Part shown: positions 13,810-23,440 of the stretch, piece by piece
Numbering within the stretch: the first letter of the stretch is position 1
Layout of the letters: every line of letters starts with the position of its first letter
From: RGIG8700 sp045648505
Lineage (GTDB): Bacteria; Bacillota; Clostridia; RGIG6154
Length of the DNA stretch: 64,000 nucleotides
Assembly (NCBI GenBank): GCA_045648505.1
Contig: JAZROD010000005.1
Coordinates: 1 to 64,000 of the forward strand
Direction: 5' to 3'
Notes under the pieces: model-generated
Databases searched by the model: none
The model's input: only the letters and a program-made list of their open reading frames with translations
Told to the model about the DNA's origin: nothing
Position numbers and translations under genes: made by a program

Positions 13810-15915
13810 CTATTTCCTTTTTTTATTTAAAAAAATTTTTATTTCTCCTGCTTTTTTATCAACGCTTCCGATTACCGCTTCAATTTTATCGCCTATTTTG
13901 TAGGTTTTTCCTGTTCTTTCGCCTGTTGCACACATAAGCTCTCTGTTAAACTCAAAATAGTCTTCTTTAATATCTGCAAACCTTAACAGACCTTCTGTTG
14001 TGTTTTCAAACTCAACAAAAAGACCAAAATTTGTTATCGAGCATACAACGCCTTCAAACACACATCCGATAAACTGCTCCATATATTCTGCCTTTTTGAT
14101 ATCTTCAATTTTTCTTTCGGCAGTCTGTGCTTTTACCTCTGCTTCGCTTGACATCTGTGATGCTTTATCAACAAAGCCTTCAAGCTTTGTAAGTTCTGCT
14201 TCTCCATAACCTGACTTTATATATTTTTTAAGGATTCTGTGTATTGCAAGGTCAGGATATCTTCTTATAGGCGAAGTAAAGTGGCAATAGTTTTTAAGAG
14301 CAAGGCCAAAATGCCCCATATTCACAGGTGAATATTTTGCTTTCATCATAGCCCTTAAAAGCATTGTGTTTATTACCTTCTCACAAGGCTCGCCTTGTAT
14401 TTTTTCAAGAATTTCATTGAACATATTTGGATAAATATCCTTTGACGCCTTAACCGAATAGCCCTGAAGTGCTAAAATCTTTTTAAAGGCTTCAAGTTTT
14501 TCTTCGTCAGGCTTTTCGTGAATTCTGTAAACAAAAGGAAGCTCATTCCAGAAAGCAAATTCTGCAACCGTTTCATTACAAAGAAGCATAAATTCTTCTA
14601 TTATAAGGTTTGCTTTTGTAAATTCTCTCGGGACAATGTCCACAACATTTTTATTTTCATCAAAAATAAACTTTGCTTCAGGAAAATTAAAGTTAATATA
14701 TCCTCTTTTTCTTCTTTTCTCGGTCAAAATGTCCGAAAGCTCTGACATAAGAAGAATATCATCATATATATCCTTATATTTTTCAATAAGCTCTTTGTTG
14801 CCCTTTAATATTTCATAAACATTACCATAAGACATTCTGTGCTTTGTTTTTATAACGCCTTGGCAAATTTTAGAATCAAGCACATCGCCCTTTTCAGAAA
14901 TCTCCATCACAACAGAAAGGGTAAGCTTATCTTCCCCCGGGTGAAGCGAGCATACTCCGTTTGAAATTGCTTCAGGAAGCATAGGAATTACCCTGTCTGC
15001 AAAATAAACGCTTGTGCCACGAAGTATAGCTTCTTTATCAAGCTCTGAATTTTCTTTAACAAAGTGGCTTACATCCGCAATATGAACATAAAGTCTGTAA
15101 CCTTTTTCAGTCTTTTCAATACCTATGGCATCATCAAGGTCCTTGGCATCTTCACCATCAATTGTTATTACTGTTTTTTCTCTGAAGTCTTCCCTGCCCT
15201 TATAGTCTTTTTCGGTTATTTTCTTCTTTTCCGCTTCTTCAAGGGTTGCTCTGCTGAAAATATATCTTATTGAATTTTCTTTTATAACAGACATAACCTC
15301 TGCTTCGTTTTCCCCTGCATAACCCAGAACTTCAACAATATCACCTGATGCATTTCTGTCTCTGTTCGGCCACTTGTTTATGCGCACAACAACCTTCATA
15401 TTGTTTTTGTATTTGGTTGTGCCTTTATTGGTTATGAAAATATCTGTTCCCAGTTTATCATTATCAGGAATAACAAAAACGAGTTTTTTGTTTATCTGAA
15501 CAGTTCCCACAACTGTTTTGTTAACCCTTTCAACAATTCTGTAAACTTCACCTTCAGGGTTAATTCCACCCCTGCCTGATGTGAGCTTAACAAAAACTTT
15601 ATCACCATTTAAAGCAGATAAGGTTTTATCAGGCGGAATGAAAACATCTCCTTTGCCGTCTTCCACTCTTAAAAAGCCATAGCCTCTGCCCGAATATGAG
15701 AATGTTCCGAATACATATCCGTTTTTTTCTGCATCGAAATACTTACCGTTAAAATCTTTGATTATTTTGTGTTCAAATGTGAGTTCATCAAGAATAAGCC
15801 CCAGCATTTCCACATCTTCTGCCGGAACCTCCATAGCTGTTGCTATTTCCTTAAACTTCATTGGAAAATATTCACGGTCTTTTATAAAAGACCATACAAG
15901 TTCTTTTTTGTCCAT
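13810..15915 (-). CDS. rnr: Ribonuclease R
   Basis: The start is the ATG at 15915 (MDKKELVWSFIKDREYFPMK), after AAAGGT. The 701-residue product has an N-terminal winged helix, cold-shock domains (GYGFLRVEDGKGDVFIPP), the RNB catalytic domain with VITIDGEDAKDLDDAI near residue 255 (metal-binding Asp residues), and a C-terminal S1 domain (GCVFEGVVCSITNFGLFVEF). RNase R is a 3'-5' exoribonuclease that degrades structured RNA and takes part in trans-translation quality control. smpB, often its neighbour, is not present in the window. Confidence 0.95.
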   Translation of the reverse strand: MDKKELVWSFIKDREYFPMKFKEIATAMEVPAEDVEMLGLILDELTFEHKIIKDFNGKYFDAEKNGYVFGTFSYSGRGYGFLRVEDGKGDVFIPPDKTLSALNGDKVFVKLTSGRGGINPEGEVYRIVERVNKTVVGTVQINKKLVFVIPDNDKLGTDIFITNKGTTKYKNNMKVVVRINKWPNRDRNASGDIVEVLGYAGENEAEVMSVIKENSIRYIFSRATLEEAEKKKITEKDYKGREDFREKTVITIDGEDAKDLDDAIGIEKTEKGYRLYVHIADVSHFVKENSELDKEAILRGTSVYFADRVIPMLPEAISNGVCSLHPGEDKLTLSVVMEISEKGDVLDSKICQGVIKTKHRMSYGNVYEILKGNKELIEKYKDIYDDILLMSELSDILTEKRRKRGYINFNFPEAKFIFDENKNVVDIVPREFTKANLIIEEFMLLCNETVAEFAFWNELPFVYRIHEKPDEEKLEAFKKILALQGYSVKASKDIYPNMFNEILEKIQGEPCEKVINTMLLRAMMKAKYSPVNMGHFGLALKNYCHFTSPIRRYPDLAIHRILKKYIKSGYGEAELTKLEGFVDKASQMSSEAEVKAQTAERKIEDIKKAEYMEQFIGCVFEGVVCSITNFGLFVEFENTTEGLLRFADIKEDYFEFNRELMCATGERTGKTYKIGDKIEAVIGSVDKKAGEIKIFLNKKRK

Positions 15916-15936
15916 TTTTATACCTTTCAAAAACAA

Positions 15937-15979
15937 AAACAGGCAATCTGCAACCTGAAGGGAAACAAACTGCCTGTTT
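15937..15979 (-). terminator. Terminator or attenuator between secG and rnr
   Basis: AAACAGGCA ... TGCCTGTTT with a 25-base loop, followed on the minus strand by TTTGTTTTTG. It falls between the secG stop and the rnr ribosome binding site, so it may end the secG transcript or attenuate readthrough into rnr. Confidence 0.6.
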
Positions 15980-15993
15980 ATTTTTACATCTGA

Positions 15994-16224
15994 TTAAGCA
16001 AAAATTGATAATGCAACTGTGCAGATAATAAAGAGAACTGCAACAACTGAAGTAAGCTTGCTTAAGATACCGTCAATTGTTTTGCCTTTATTCTTACCAA
16101 AGAATGTTTCTGCACCGCCGGCAATGCTGCCTGATAATCCCTGAGCTTTACCTGACTGTAATAAAACCATAACAATCAATGCTATTGTTAAAACTATCTG
16201 ACATATAGTTAAAGCTAATTTCAT
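15994..16224 (-). CDS. secG: SecG, protein translocase subunit
   Basis: The start is the ATG at 16224 (MKLALTICQIVLTIALIVMV), with GGAGGTG 9 bases upstream. The 76-residue product has the two-helix SecG form: helix one at 3-22, the conserved loop LLQSGKAQGLSGSIAGGAET and helix two at the C-terminus. SecG assists SecYE/SecA-driven export. The order secG-rnr is common in Firmicutes. Confidence 0.93.
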   Translation of the reverse strand: MKLALTICQIVLTIALIVMVLLQSGKAQGLSGSIAGGAETFFGKNKGKTIDGILSKLTSVVAVLFIICTVALSIFA

Positions 16225-16274
16225 TTCTTTACACCTCCATAGCTTTTCCATCTTATCACAAATAGTAATATTTG

Positions 16275-19200
16275 TCAAGACTTCGAAACATATTTAACAT
16301 TTTCTTCTCCAAGTAATTTTTTCAGTTCCAAAGACAATTCGTAGGTATCTCTCACCCAATACTCAACATCTGTTTTCTTTGTAACTTTTTCTTCTTCAAA
16401 ATAGAGAAGTACGGGAATTTCTCCCCTGTTTCTTTTAGCTACAGACAGTACATCATTTAATTTGTCCTTATTTTGAGGAGTTATTCTTAAATAAAGTTTT
16501 TTTGATAAACTTGCCGTATCAAGTGGTTCTATTTTGTCCACAAGAACAACAGGTTCTTTTTCATCTCTTGCATTTACCTTACCGTATACCATTATGAGAT
16601 TTCCCGGTTCTGTGAATTGTTCAAATTTCTCGTAAACCTTGCCAAAAAGCACAGTTTCCACCGAGCCGTATTTATCATCAACTCTCATAAAAGCCATTTT
16701 ATCATTTCTTTTGGTGAAGATTTCTTTTTTACTTTCCGCAACTGCCGCAAAGATAACTCTGTCTTCATCCATAAGGTCAGACTCTTCAGTTCCTGCTTTT
16801 CTTATATCCGCACTGTTGCAGCTTACTCTGCTTTCAAAAAGTCCTTTTACTTTGTCAAGCGGATGTCCTGAAACATAAATTCCAAGAATTTCTTTTTCGT
16901 TTTTAAGTTTTTCTTCAATATCCATTTCAGGAATGTTCGGCATCGTCACAACCGAAAAATCATCATTTCCGGATGCACCACCGAAAATGGACATCTGTCC
17001 TTCCACCTTGCTTTTGTTTACATCTATTGCATTTTTAAGAAACTCCACATAAGTAAGCATAAGTTGTGACCTGTATACTCCAAGACAATCAAACGCACCG
17101 CACTTTACAAGACTTTCAACGGCTTTTTTGTTTACAGAACTGTATTTTACCATTCTTGTGCAGAAATCCTTGAAATCCTTGAATTCTCCGCTTCTTTCTC
17201 TTTCTGTAATCAAGTCATTAACAAAGTTTCTGCCTACATTTTTAACTGCACCAAGACCGTATCTTATGTTATTATCTTCAACGCTGAAAGTAAGAATACT
17301 TTTATTTACATTTGGTTCTCTTACTTCCATACCTGTTTTTCTGCAAAGTTCTATATATTCTGCAATTTTTTCAGTATTTTCTATAAAGCTTGACATAAGA
17401 GCCGCCATGAACTGAACAGGATACTTGGCCTTTAAAAATGCAGTTCTGTAGGCAACAACTGCATAAGCTGCCGCGTGGGATTTGTTAAATGCATACTTTG
17501 CAAAGTCCATAATTTTATCAATTATTTCATTTGCTATTTCTTCGGAAACTCCGTTTCTTACTGCACCTGGTACAACAACATTTCCATCTTCATCCACAAT
17601 ACCGTGAATAAACTCTTTTCGCACCCTTATCATTTCTTTTTCTTTCTTTTTGGACATTGCTCGTCTTACCTGATCTGCCTGTCCCATAGAAAAGCCTGCA
17701 AGCTTTCTCACTATTTCCATAACCTGTTCCTGATAAACTATACATCCGTAAGTTACCTTTAAAATAGGTTCAAGAGCAGGGTGAAGATAGGTTACTTTAT
17801 CAATATGATTTTTATTATAAACATACATAGGAATAGAATCCATAGGACCCGGTCTGTAAAGAGAGATACCTGCTATAATATCTTCAAGAGTTTTCGGTTT
17901 AAGTTCCTTCATAAACTTTTTCATACCTGCGCTTTCAAGCTGAAAAACGCCGTCTGTTTCACCGTTTCCAATCATCTCATATACATCAGGATGATTAAAC
18001 TCTATTTTTTCTATATCATCTATTTCGCCTGTAAGGTCAACCGCATCTTTTATAACCGTTAAGGTTCTCAAACCTAAAAAGTCCATCTTTAAAAGCCCAA
18101 GTTCTTCAAGAGTTGTCATAGGAAACTGTGTTGAAATAAGGTCACCGTTTCTGTATAGTGGAACATAATCAGAAACAGGACTTCCTGTAATTACAACCCC
18201 TGCGGCGTGTGTTGATGCGTGTCTTGGCATACCTTCAACCGCCATAGCAGTATCTATAAGCTTTTTGATTTTAGAATCAGACTCATAGATTTCTGCAAGC
18301 TTTTTATTCATTTTCAAAGACTTTTCTATTGTAATTTTAAGTTCATTTGGTATCATCTTCGCCACTTCGTCACAAGTAGCATAAGGCATACCAAGTGCTC
18401 TGCCCACATCTCGCACCGCACCTTTTGCCGCCATTGTACCAAAGGTTATAATCTGTGCAACATGGTCTTCCCCATATCTTTTTGTTGCATAGTCAATAAC
18501 CTCCTGTCTTCTTTCATAACAGAAGTCCATATCAATATCAGGCATACTTACACGCTCAATATTCAAAAATCTTTCGAAAATGAGTGCATATTTAAGGGGG
18601 TCAATATCTGTGATTCTCAAACAATATGAAACAATACTGCCTGCTGCAGAGCCTCTGCCCGGACCAACAGGAATATTATTATCTCTTGCATATCTTATAA
18701 GATCCCACACGATTAAGAAATAATCGGTAAAGCCCATATTATTTATAACATTAAGCTCGTATTTCAGGCGTTCCTGTGCTTCCTGATTTTCACCATATCT
18801 TTCTTCAAAGCCTTTAAAGCAAAGCTTTTCAAGATAACCAAAGGATGCTGTTTCACCTTCCGGAAGCTTAAATTCAGGCAGATGTCTTTCATCAAAAGAA
18901 AACTCAACATTACACATATCTGCAATTTTTTGTGTGTTCTCTATTGCATCAGGAAGCTGACCAAAAATTTCTTTCATTTCTTCTTCTGACTTTAAATAAA
19001 ACTGGTCTGTTTCATATTTAAGTCTGTATGGGTCATCAACCTCTTTACCCATCTGTATGCACATAAGAACATCCTGAACATAAGAATCTTCTTTTTCAAC
19101 ATAATGAACATCGTTTGTTGCCACAAGCTTAAGATTCATTGTTCTGGCAAGTTCAATAAGCTTTAAATTGACTTTTTTCTGGTCTTCAAGTCCGTGGTCC

Positions 19201-19724
19201 TGAATTTCAAGATAGAAATTATCTTCTCCGAATATATTTATAAACTGATTTATTTTTTCAACCGCACCTACGGTATCATTATTAAGCAAAAGCTTTGGCA
19301 CATCCCCCGCAAGACAAGCAGAAAGGGCAATTATGCCTTCACTGTACTCACTTAAAAGCTTCATATCAACTCTTGGCTTGTAATAAAAGCCATCCACATA
19401 GCTTTTTGATACAATCTTCATAAGGTTATTGTAGCCTGTGTTATTTTTGGCAAGCAACACAAGATGTCCGTAGCCACTGTCGTACTCCGGACTTTTGTCA
19501 TAAAGGGTTCTTGCCGCCGTATAAACCTCACAACCAATAACAGGCTTTATACCTATGCTTTTGGCATATCTGTAAAAATCTATAACACCGCACATAGAAC
19601 CGTGGTCTGTTATTGCAACTGCAGTCTGACCCAGTTCTTTTGCTCTGTCAAGGACCTTTTCAATTTTTGCCGCACCATCAAGCAAACTATACTCTGTATG
19701 AAGATGCAAATGAGTGAACGCCAT
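16275..19724 (-). CDS. dnaE: DNA polymerase III alpha subunit DnaE
   Basis: The 1149-residue protein has a PHP domain with HLHLHTEYS at residues 5-13, the glycine-rich GPGRGSAAGS at 354-363, catalytic Asp residues in PDIDMD (395-400), a helix-hairpin-helix region and a C-terminal OB domain (near 950-1080). There is no proofreading exonuclease insert of the PolC type, so this is the DnaE1/DnaE3-like polymerase. In Clostridia DnaE works beside PolC in lagging-strand initiation or repair. It follows whiA by 10 bases, as in many Clostridia. Confidence 0.96.
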   Translation of the reverse strand: MAFTHLHLHTEYSLLDGAAKIEKVLDRAKELGQTAVAITDHGSMCGVIDFYRYAKSIGIKPVIGCEVYTAARTLYDKSPEYDSGYGHLVLLAKNNTGYNNLMKIVSKSYVDGFYYKPRVDMKLLSEYSEGIIALSACLAGDVPKLLLNNDTVGAVEKINQFINIFGEDNFYLEIQDHGLEDQKKVNLKLIELARTMNLKLVATNDVHYVEKEDSYVQDVLMCIQMGKEVDDPYRLKYETDQFYLKSEEEMKEIFGQLPDAIENTQKIADMCNVEFSFDERHLPEFKLPEGETASFGYLEKLCFKGFEERYGENQEAQERLKYELNVINNMGFTDYFLIVWDLIRYARDNNIPVGPGRGSAAGSIVSYCLRITDIDPLKYALIFERFLNIERVSMPDIDMDFCYERRQEVIDYATKRYGEDHVAQIITFGTMAAKGAVRDVGRALGMPYATCDEVAKMIPNELKITIEKSLKMNKKLAEIYESDSKIKKLIDTAMAVEGMPRHASTHAAGVVITGSPVSDYVPLYRNGDLISTQFPMTTLEELGLLKMDFLGLRTLTVIKDAVDLTGEIDDIEKIEFNHPDVYEMIGNGETDGVFQLESAGMKKFMKELKPKTLEDIIAGISLYRPGPMDSIPMYVYNKNHIDKVTYLHPALEPILKVTYGCIVYQEQVMEIVRKLAGFSMGQADQVRRAMSKKKEKEMIRVRKEFIHGIVDEDGNVVVPGAVRNGVSEEIANEIIDKIMDFAKYAFNKSHAAAYAVVAYRTAFLKAKYPVQFMAALMSSFIENTEKIAEYIELCRKTGMEVREPNVNKSILTFSVEDNNIRYGLGAVKNVGRNFVNDLITERERSGEFKDFKDFCTRMVKYSSVNKKAVESLVKCGAFDCLGVYRSQLMLTYVEFLKNAIDVNKSKVEGQMSIFGGASGNDDFSVVTMPNIPEMDIEEKLKNEKEILGIYVSGHPLDKVKGLFESRVSCNSADIRKAGTEESDLMDEDRVIFAAVAESKKEIFTKRNDKMAFMRVDDKYGSVETVLFGKVYEKFEQFTEPGNLIMVYGKVNARDEKEPVVLVDKIEPLDTASLSKKLYLRITPQNKDKLNDVLSVAKRNRGEIPVLLYFEEEKVTKKTDVEYWVRDTYELSLELKKLLGEENVKYVSKS

Positions 19725-19734
19725 AATCTTCTCC

Positions 19735-20625
19735 TTAATCTTTTATAGATTGTGCTATTTCCGCCAATTTCTTAAACTTATGATTAACGCCTGATTTACT
19801 TAAAGGCTTTGACATCATTTCCCCTATCTCTTTTAATGAACACTCGTGTTCAAGTCTTAAAAGAGCCAGTTCTCTTAATGATGCCTCTAAAGAATCAAGA
19901 CCTATATTTTCCATTATTTTTCTTATAATTTCTCTTTGATGTGCCGCATTTACCGCTGCTTTACTTATGTTTGCACTTTCAAAGTTAACAGTTCTTGTTA
20001 TATTATTTTTAAATACCTTATATATTTTTACTCTCTGAATTTCCATCATAGAGTTTGTTGCTCCCATATAACCAACAGTATCTGCAATATTATCGGAATC
20101 TTTAAGATATACCACCTTGTTATTTCTTCTTAAAAGAATCCCTGCTCTCATATCAATTTCTTCAAAAAGGTTAACAAGCGTATCAACGCTTCTGTCTTTT
20201 GAAATCGAAAATTCAAGATGATATGATTTTTGTGGATCATTACAAGAGCCTGTAGCAAGAAAAACGCCCCTAAAAAACGCTTTTTTACAACAGAACTTAT
20301 CCAGTACTTCTCCAGACACATTTTGTCCGCATACTCCTGTTTTTTCGTAAACCTTTGCTATTTTTTCGCCGGAAGCAAGTTCAATGCGATATGTTTTTCT
20401 GCTGTTTCCGCTTTTAATTACTTTACATTTAATATTAAGGCACTCTTTGGCAAGCTGATATATTCTTTTTGCAACAAAGGATGCCTCTGTTTTAACATAA
20501 AGAATATTGTTTTTTTCAACCGAGCCATAACAAATAACCCCCGCAAGTTCCGCTACAGAACAACAGGGGGCTTTTATTGGAACATTACAAATTTCTCTTT
20601 TAATTTCAGATGCAAAAGATGGCAT
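19735..20625 (-). CDS. whiA: WhiA, DNA-binding cell-cycle/sporulation regulator
   Basis: The 296-residue protein has the N-terminal LAGLIDADG-like halves without nuclease residues (FASEIKREICNVP, CSVAELAGVICYGSVEKNN, KKAFFRGVFLATGSCNDP) and a C-terminal helix-turn-helix (SLKEIGEMMSKPLSKSGVNH). WhiA regulates cell division and chromosome segregation in Gram-positive bacteria. Its ATG overlaps the rapZ stop by one base (TAATG). The usual third gene of this cluster, glmR/yvcK, is missing between rapZ and whiA. Confidence 0.94.
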   Translation of the reverse strand: MPSFASEIKREICNVPIKAPCCSVAELAGVICYGSVEKNNILYVKTEASFVAKRIYQLAKECLNIKCKVIKSGNSRKTYRIELASGEKIAKVYEKTGVCGQNVSGEVLDKFCCKKAFFRGVFLATGSCNDPQKSYHLEFSISKDRSVDTLVNLFEEIDMRAGILLRRNNKVVYLKDSDNIADTVGYMGATNSMMEIQRVKIYKVFKNNITRTVNFESANISKAAVNAAHQREIIRKIMENIGLDSLEASLRELALLRLEHECSLKEIGEMMSKPLSKSGVNHKFKKLAEIAQSIKD

Positions 20626-21491
20626 TATCTCTTACCGTCCTTTTCCATATCTCTATGATGCTTGGTAACTTTATAATTATTCTGTGAAAGCTTTTCGTAA
20701 AGTTTTTCCACCATTGTAACCGAGCGGTGCATACCGCCTGTACAACCAATTGCAATAACAAGTTGTCTTTTCCCTTCTTCCACATAATGAGGAACAAGGA
20801 AGCTTATCATAGAATAAAGCTTTTCCATAAATTCAACAGTCTGAGGCCATTTGAGAACATAGCTCTGAACATCCTGATTAATACCTGTCTGATGTTTAAG
20901 TTCATCAATATAAAATGGATTTGGTAAAAATCTCACATCAAAAACAAGGTCCGCATCGTTTGGTATTCCATACTTAAACCCAAAAGACATTACATCAATA
21001 AGTAAGCCTTCCTCCGTTTCAGCATCGCTGAAAAGATTTATAAGTGAATTCTTCAGCTGTTTGGTGAAGGTGTCCGATGTATTGATGCAGTAGTCTGCCT
21101 TCTCTCTTATTTCAGCAAGAAGGAGCTTTTCTTTTTCAATTCCTTCTTCTATTTTCCCGTCACCTGAAAGAGGATGCTTTCTTCTTGTTTCTTTGTATCT
21201 TTTTATAAGAATATTATCATCTGCTTCAAGGAACAGAATTTCAGGTTGAATTCCTGTTTTTTTAAGGCTTTCAATTACACCATTTATTTCCTTGAACATT
21301 TCTCCGCCTCGTATGTCCACAACCACTGCGGCATTTGATATAACACCTGCAGAGGACAAACATATTTCAGCGAATTTAGGAATTAAAACCGGTGGCATAT
21401 TATCAACACAATAAAAGTTCATATCCTCAAGGCATTTTATTGCCTGAGACTTACCTGCTCCGGACATACCGGTTACAATAACAAACCTCAA
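20625..21491 (-). CDS. rapZ: RapZ/YvcJ nucleotide-binding protein
   Basis: I place the start at a TTG at 21491, because GAGGTGG lies 6 bases before it and the product then begins LRFVIVTGMSGAGKS, exactly where RapZ proteins normally begin. Walker A is GMSGAGKS (8-15). The C-terminal half carries the conserved AIGCTGGMHRSV motif. RapZ binds nucleotides; in Enterobacteria it controls GlmZ small RNA decay, and in Firmicutes (YvcJ) it affects competence. The gene is in a tight run trmL-rapZ-whiA-dnaE. Confidence 0.93.
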   Translation of the reverse strand: MRFVIVTGMSGAGKSQAIKCLEDMNFYCVDNMPPVLIPKFAEICLSSAGVISNAAVVVDIRGGEMFKEINGVIESLKKTGIQPEILFLEADDNILIKRYKETRRKHPLSGDGKIEEGIEKEKLLLAEIREKADYCINTSDTFTKQLKNSLINLFSDAETEEGLLIDVMSFGFKYGIPNDADLVFDVRFLPNPFYIDELKHQTGINQDVQSYVLKWPQTVEFMEKLYSMISFLVPHYVEEGKRQLVIAIGCTGGMHRSVTMVEKLYEKLSQNNYKVTKHHRDMEKDGKR

Positions 21492-21505
21492 CTGTGCCAC
21501 CTCAA

Positions 21506-22006
21506 TTACCATTCAAATTTTGTTAAATTACCTTCGCATTTAAGTTCAGGGAAATCCCATTGTCTTAAAACTTCATATACTGCTATTGCAACTGTATTTG
21601 AAAGATTAAGACTGCGCGCCTCTCCCTGCATAGGCACACGCACACATTTATCCTTATTGTTATGAAGTATTCCTTCATCAATCCCTGCATCTTCTCTGCC
21701 AAAAACAAGAAATGCATTATCGGGATATTCTATATCTGAATATCTGTAAAGAGCTTTGGTTGTGAAATAATAGCAGTCTGCTTCGGGATTTTTTTCGTAA
21801 AAGTCTTTAACAGATGTGTAGAACTTAACCTCTAAAAACTGCCAGTAATCAAGTCCTGCTCTTTTAAGCTTTTTATCATCCCATACAAACCCTGTAGGTC
21901 CAACCACATGAAGTGCGCAGTTTGTGGCAGCACAGGTTCTTATAATATTACCTGTGTTCTGCGGTATCTGCGGTTCAAAAAGCACTATATTTAACTTATT
22001 CATTTT
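21506..22006 (-). CDS. trmL: TrmL-like tRNA (cytidine/uridine-2'-O)-methyltransferase
   Basis: The start at 22006 (MNKLNIVLFEPQIPQNTGNI) overlaps the end of the yebC gene by 11 bases (ATGAATAA). The 166-residue protein is a SPOUT methyltransferase with the knotted C-terminal motifs LVFGREDAGI, VRVPMQGEARSLNLSNTVAI and YEVLRQW. TrmL methylates the ribose of the wobble base 34 in leucine tRNAs. The length fits the minimal TrmL type. Confidence 0.92.
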   Translation of the reverse strand, partial: KMNKLNIVLFEPQIPQNTGNIIRTCAATNCALHVVGPTGFVWDDKKLKRAGLDYWQFLEVKFYTSVKDFYEKNPEADCYYFTTKALYRYSDIEYPDNAFLVFGREDAGIDEGILHNNKDKCVRVPMQGEARSLNLSNTVAIAVYEVLRQWDFPELKCEGNLTKFEW

Positions 22007-22730
22007 CTTCCCAGTTGTGATAGATATCCTGAACATCGTCATCTTCTTCAAGAGCATCGATAAGCTTGTTCATATTTTTGATATCGTCTTCACTTGTAAG
22101 TGTAACTGTTGTCTGTGGTACATTTTCAACCTGCGCTGATGCAAATTTATAGCCCTCAAGTTCCAATGCATCACAAACTGCAGTAAAGTCATCAGGTTCT
22201 GTAGAAATTTCAAAATAGTTTTCTTCTGCTGCAAAATCTGATGCGCCTGCATCTAAAGCCTGCATCATAAGTGCTTCTTCGTCAATTTCTTTTTCTTCGT
22301 TATCAATGATAATAATTCCTTTTTTATCAAACATAAATCCAACGCATCCAACCTGACCAAGATTTCCGCCGAATTTATCAAAATAGTGACGCATTGAAGA
22401 TGCAGTTCTGTTTCTGTTGTCTGTTAAAGTTTCAACAATAACTGCAACACCTGATGGACCGTAACCTTCGTATGTAATGCTTTCGTAGTTACTTCCGTCA
22501 CCGTCACCTGCTGCTTTTTTAATACTTCTTTCAATATTATCGTTAGGAACATTGAGTGATTTTGCTTTTGCAATAACATCTTTTAATTTAGCATTGTTTG
22601 CAGGGTCCGGTCCGCCGGCTTTAACTGCAACTGCAATTTCTCTACCTATTTTAGTAAAGATTTTCGCTCTCTGGCTATCACTTTTTTCCTTCTTATTTTT
22701 AATATTATTCCATTTGCTGTGTCCTGACAT
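21996..22730 (-). CDS. yebC: YebC/PmpR-family protein
   Basis: The 244-residue protein starts with the family signature MSGHSKWNNIKNKKEKSDSQ RAKIF, and continues through DNIERSIKKAAG and GYGPSGVAVIVETLTDNRNR. YebC proteins have been described as DNA-binding regulators (PmpR) and, more recently, as factors that relieve ribosome stalling at proline stretches. The usual length is about 240-250 residues. It is the first gene of the run that continues into trmL, rapZ, whiA and dnaE. Confidence 0.94.
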   Translation of the reverse strand: MSGHSKWNNIKNKKEKSDSQRAKIFTKIGREIAVAVKAGGPDPANNAKLKDVIAKAKSLNVPNDNIERSIKKAAGDGDGSNYESITYEGYGPSGVAVIVETLTDNRNRTASSMRHYFDKFGGNLGQVGCVGFMFDKKGIIIIDNEEKEIDEEALMMQALDAGASDFAAEENYFEISTEPDDFTAVCDALELEGYKFASAQVENVPQTTVTLTSEDDIKNMNKLIDALEEDDDVQDIYHNWEENE

Positions 22731-22760
22731 TTTATCTCATCCTTTCAACAGTATATTGTA

Positions 22761-23387
22761 TCATATATTAGTATCTTTATCAAGTTTATTTTTTGAAAAA
22801 ACACATCCGCAGAAATTTTGTCTGTAAAGACCATATTTTTCAGAAAGCTCACAAGACCTTAAATATCCGCCTTTCTTTTTGAAATCAGAATAAAGATAAT
22901 CCACTCCGTATTTTTCGGAAATTGCTTTGCCTATTTCATTTAAAATCTGCGAATTTTTAAGAGGACTTATTGTAAGCGTTGTTGTGAAATAGTCATACTC
23001 TCCTTTTTTTGCAAGTGTTGCCGTTTTCTCAAGTCTTAACCTGAAACACTCTTTACACCTTGCTCCCCCTTCAGGCTCCTTTTCAAGACCCTTAACTGCA
23101 GAATAAAACTCATTTTTGTCATAATCTTCTATGATGTATGACACTTTATTTTTAAATGTCATACTTTCAATAAGTCTTATCTGCTCCTGTGCCCTTTTTT
23201 CATATTCCTCATCCGTGTCAATATTGGGATTATAATATAAAACTGTTATATCAAAATAATCACTTAAATATTCTATAACATAACTTGAGCAAGGTGCACA
23301 ACAGGAGTGAAGCAAAAGCTTTGGCACTTTGTTTTTTTCTATATTTTTAATTATTTTATCAGTTTCAATCTGATAGTTAATTTTCAT
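22761..23387 (-). CDS. queH: Epoxyqueuosine reductase QueH
   Basis: The 208-residue protein shows the QueH (DUF208) cysteine pattern: LLHSCCAPCSSYVIEYL near residues 26-42, CKECFRLRL in the middle, TTTLTISPLKN, and the C-terminal RSCELSEKYGLYRQNFCGCVFS. The cysteines bind an iron-sulfur cluster and metal for reduction of epoxyqueuosine in tRNA to queuosine. QueH replaces the cobalamin-dependent QueG in many Clostridia. No other queuosine gene is nearby. Confidence 0.93.
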   Translation of the reverse strand: MKINYQIETDKIIKNIEKNKVPKLLLHSCCAPCSSYVIEYLSDYFDITVLYYNPNIDTDEEYEKRAQEQIRLIESMTFKNKVSYIIEDYDKNEFYSAVKGLEKEPEGGARCKECFRLRLEKTATLAKKGEYDYFTTTLTISPLKNSQILNEIGKAISEKYGVDYLYSDFKKKGGYLRSCELSEKYGLYRQNFCGCVFSKNKLDKDTNI

Positions 23388-23414
23388 AAAATCACCGCAT
23401 TTATTTTAACAAAA

Positions 23415-23440
23415 AAAGCTTGCAAATGCAAGCTTTTTAA
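23415..23440 (-). terminator. Terminator after spoIVA
   Basis: AAAAAGCTTGCA - AA - TGCAAGCTTTTT with A and T runs on both sides, overlapping the spoIVA stop codon. It is bidirectional. Confidence 0.85.
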
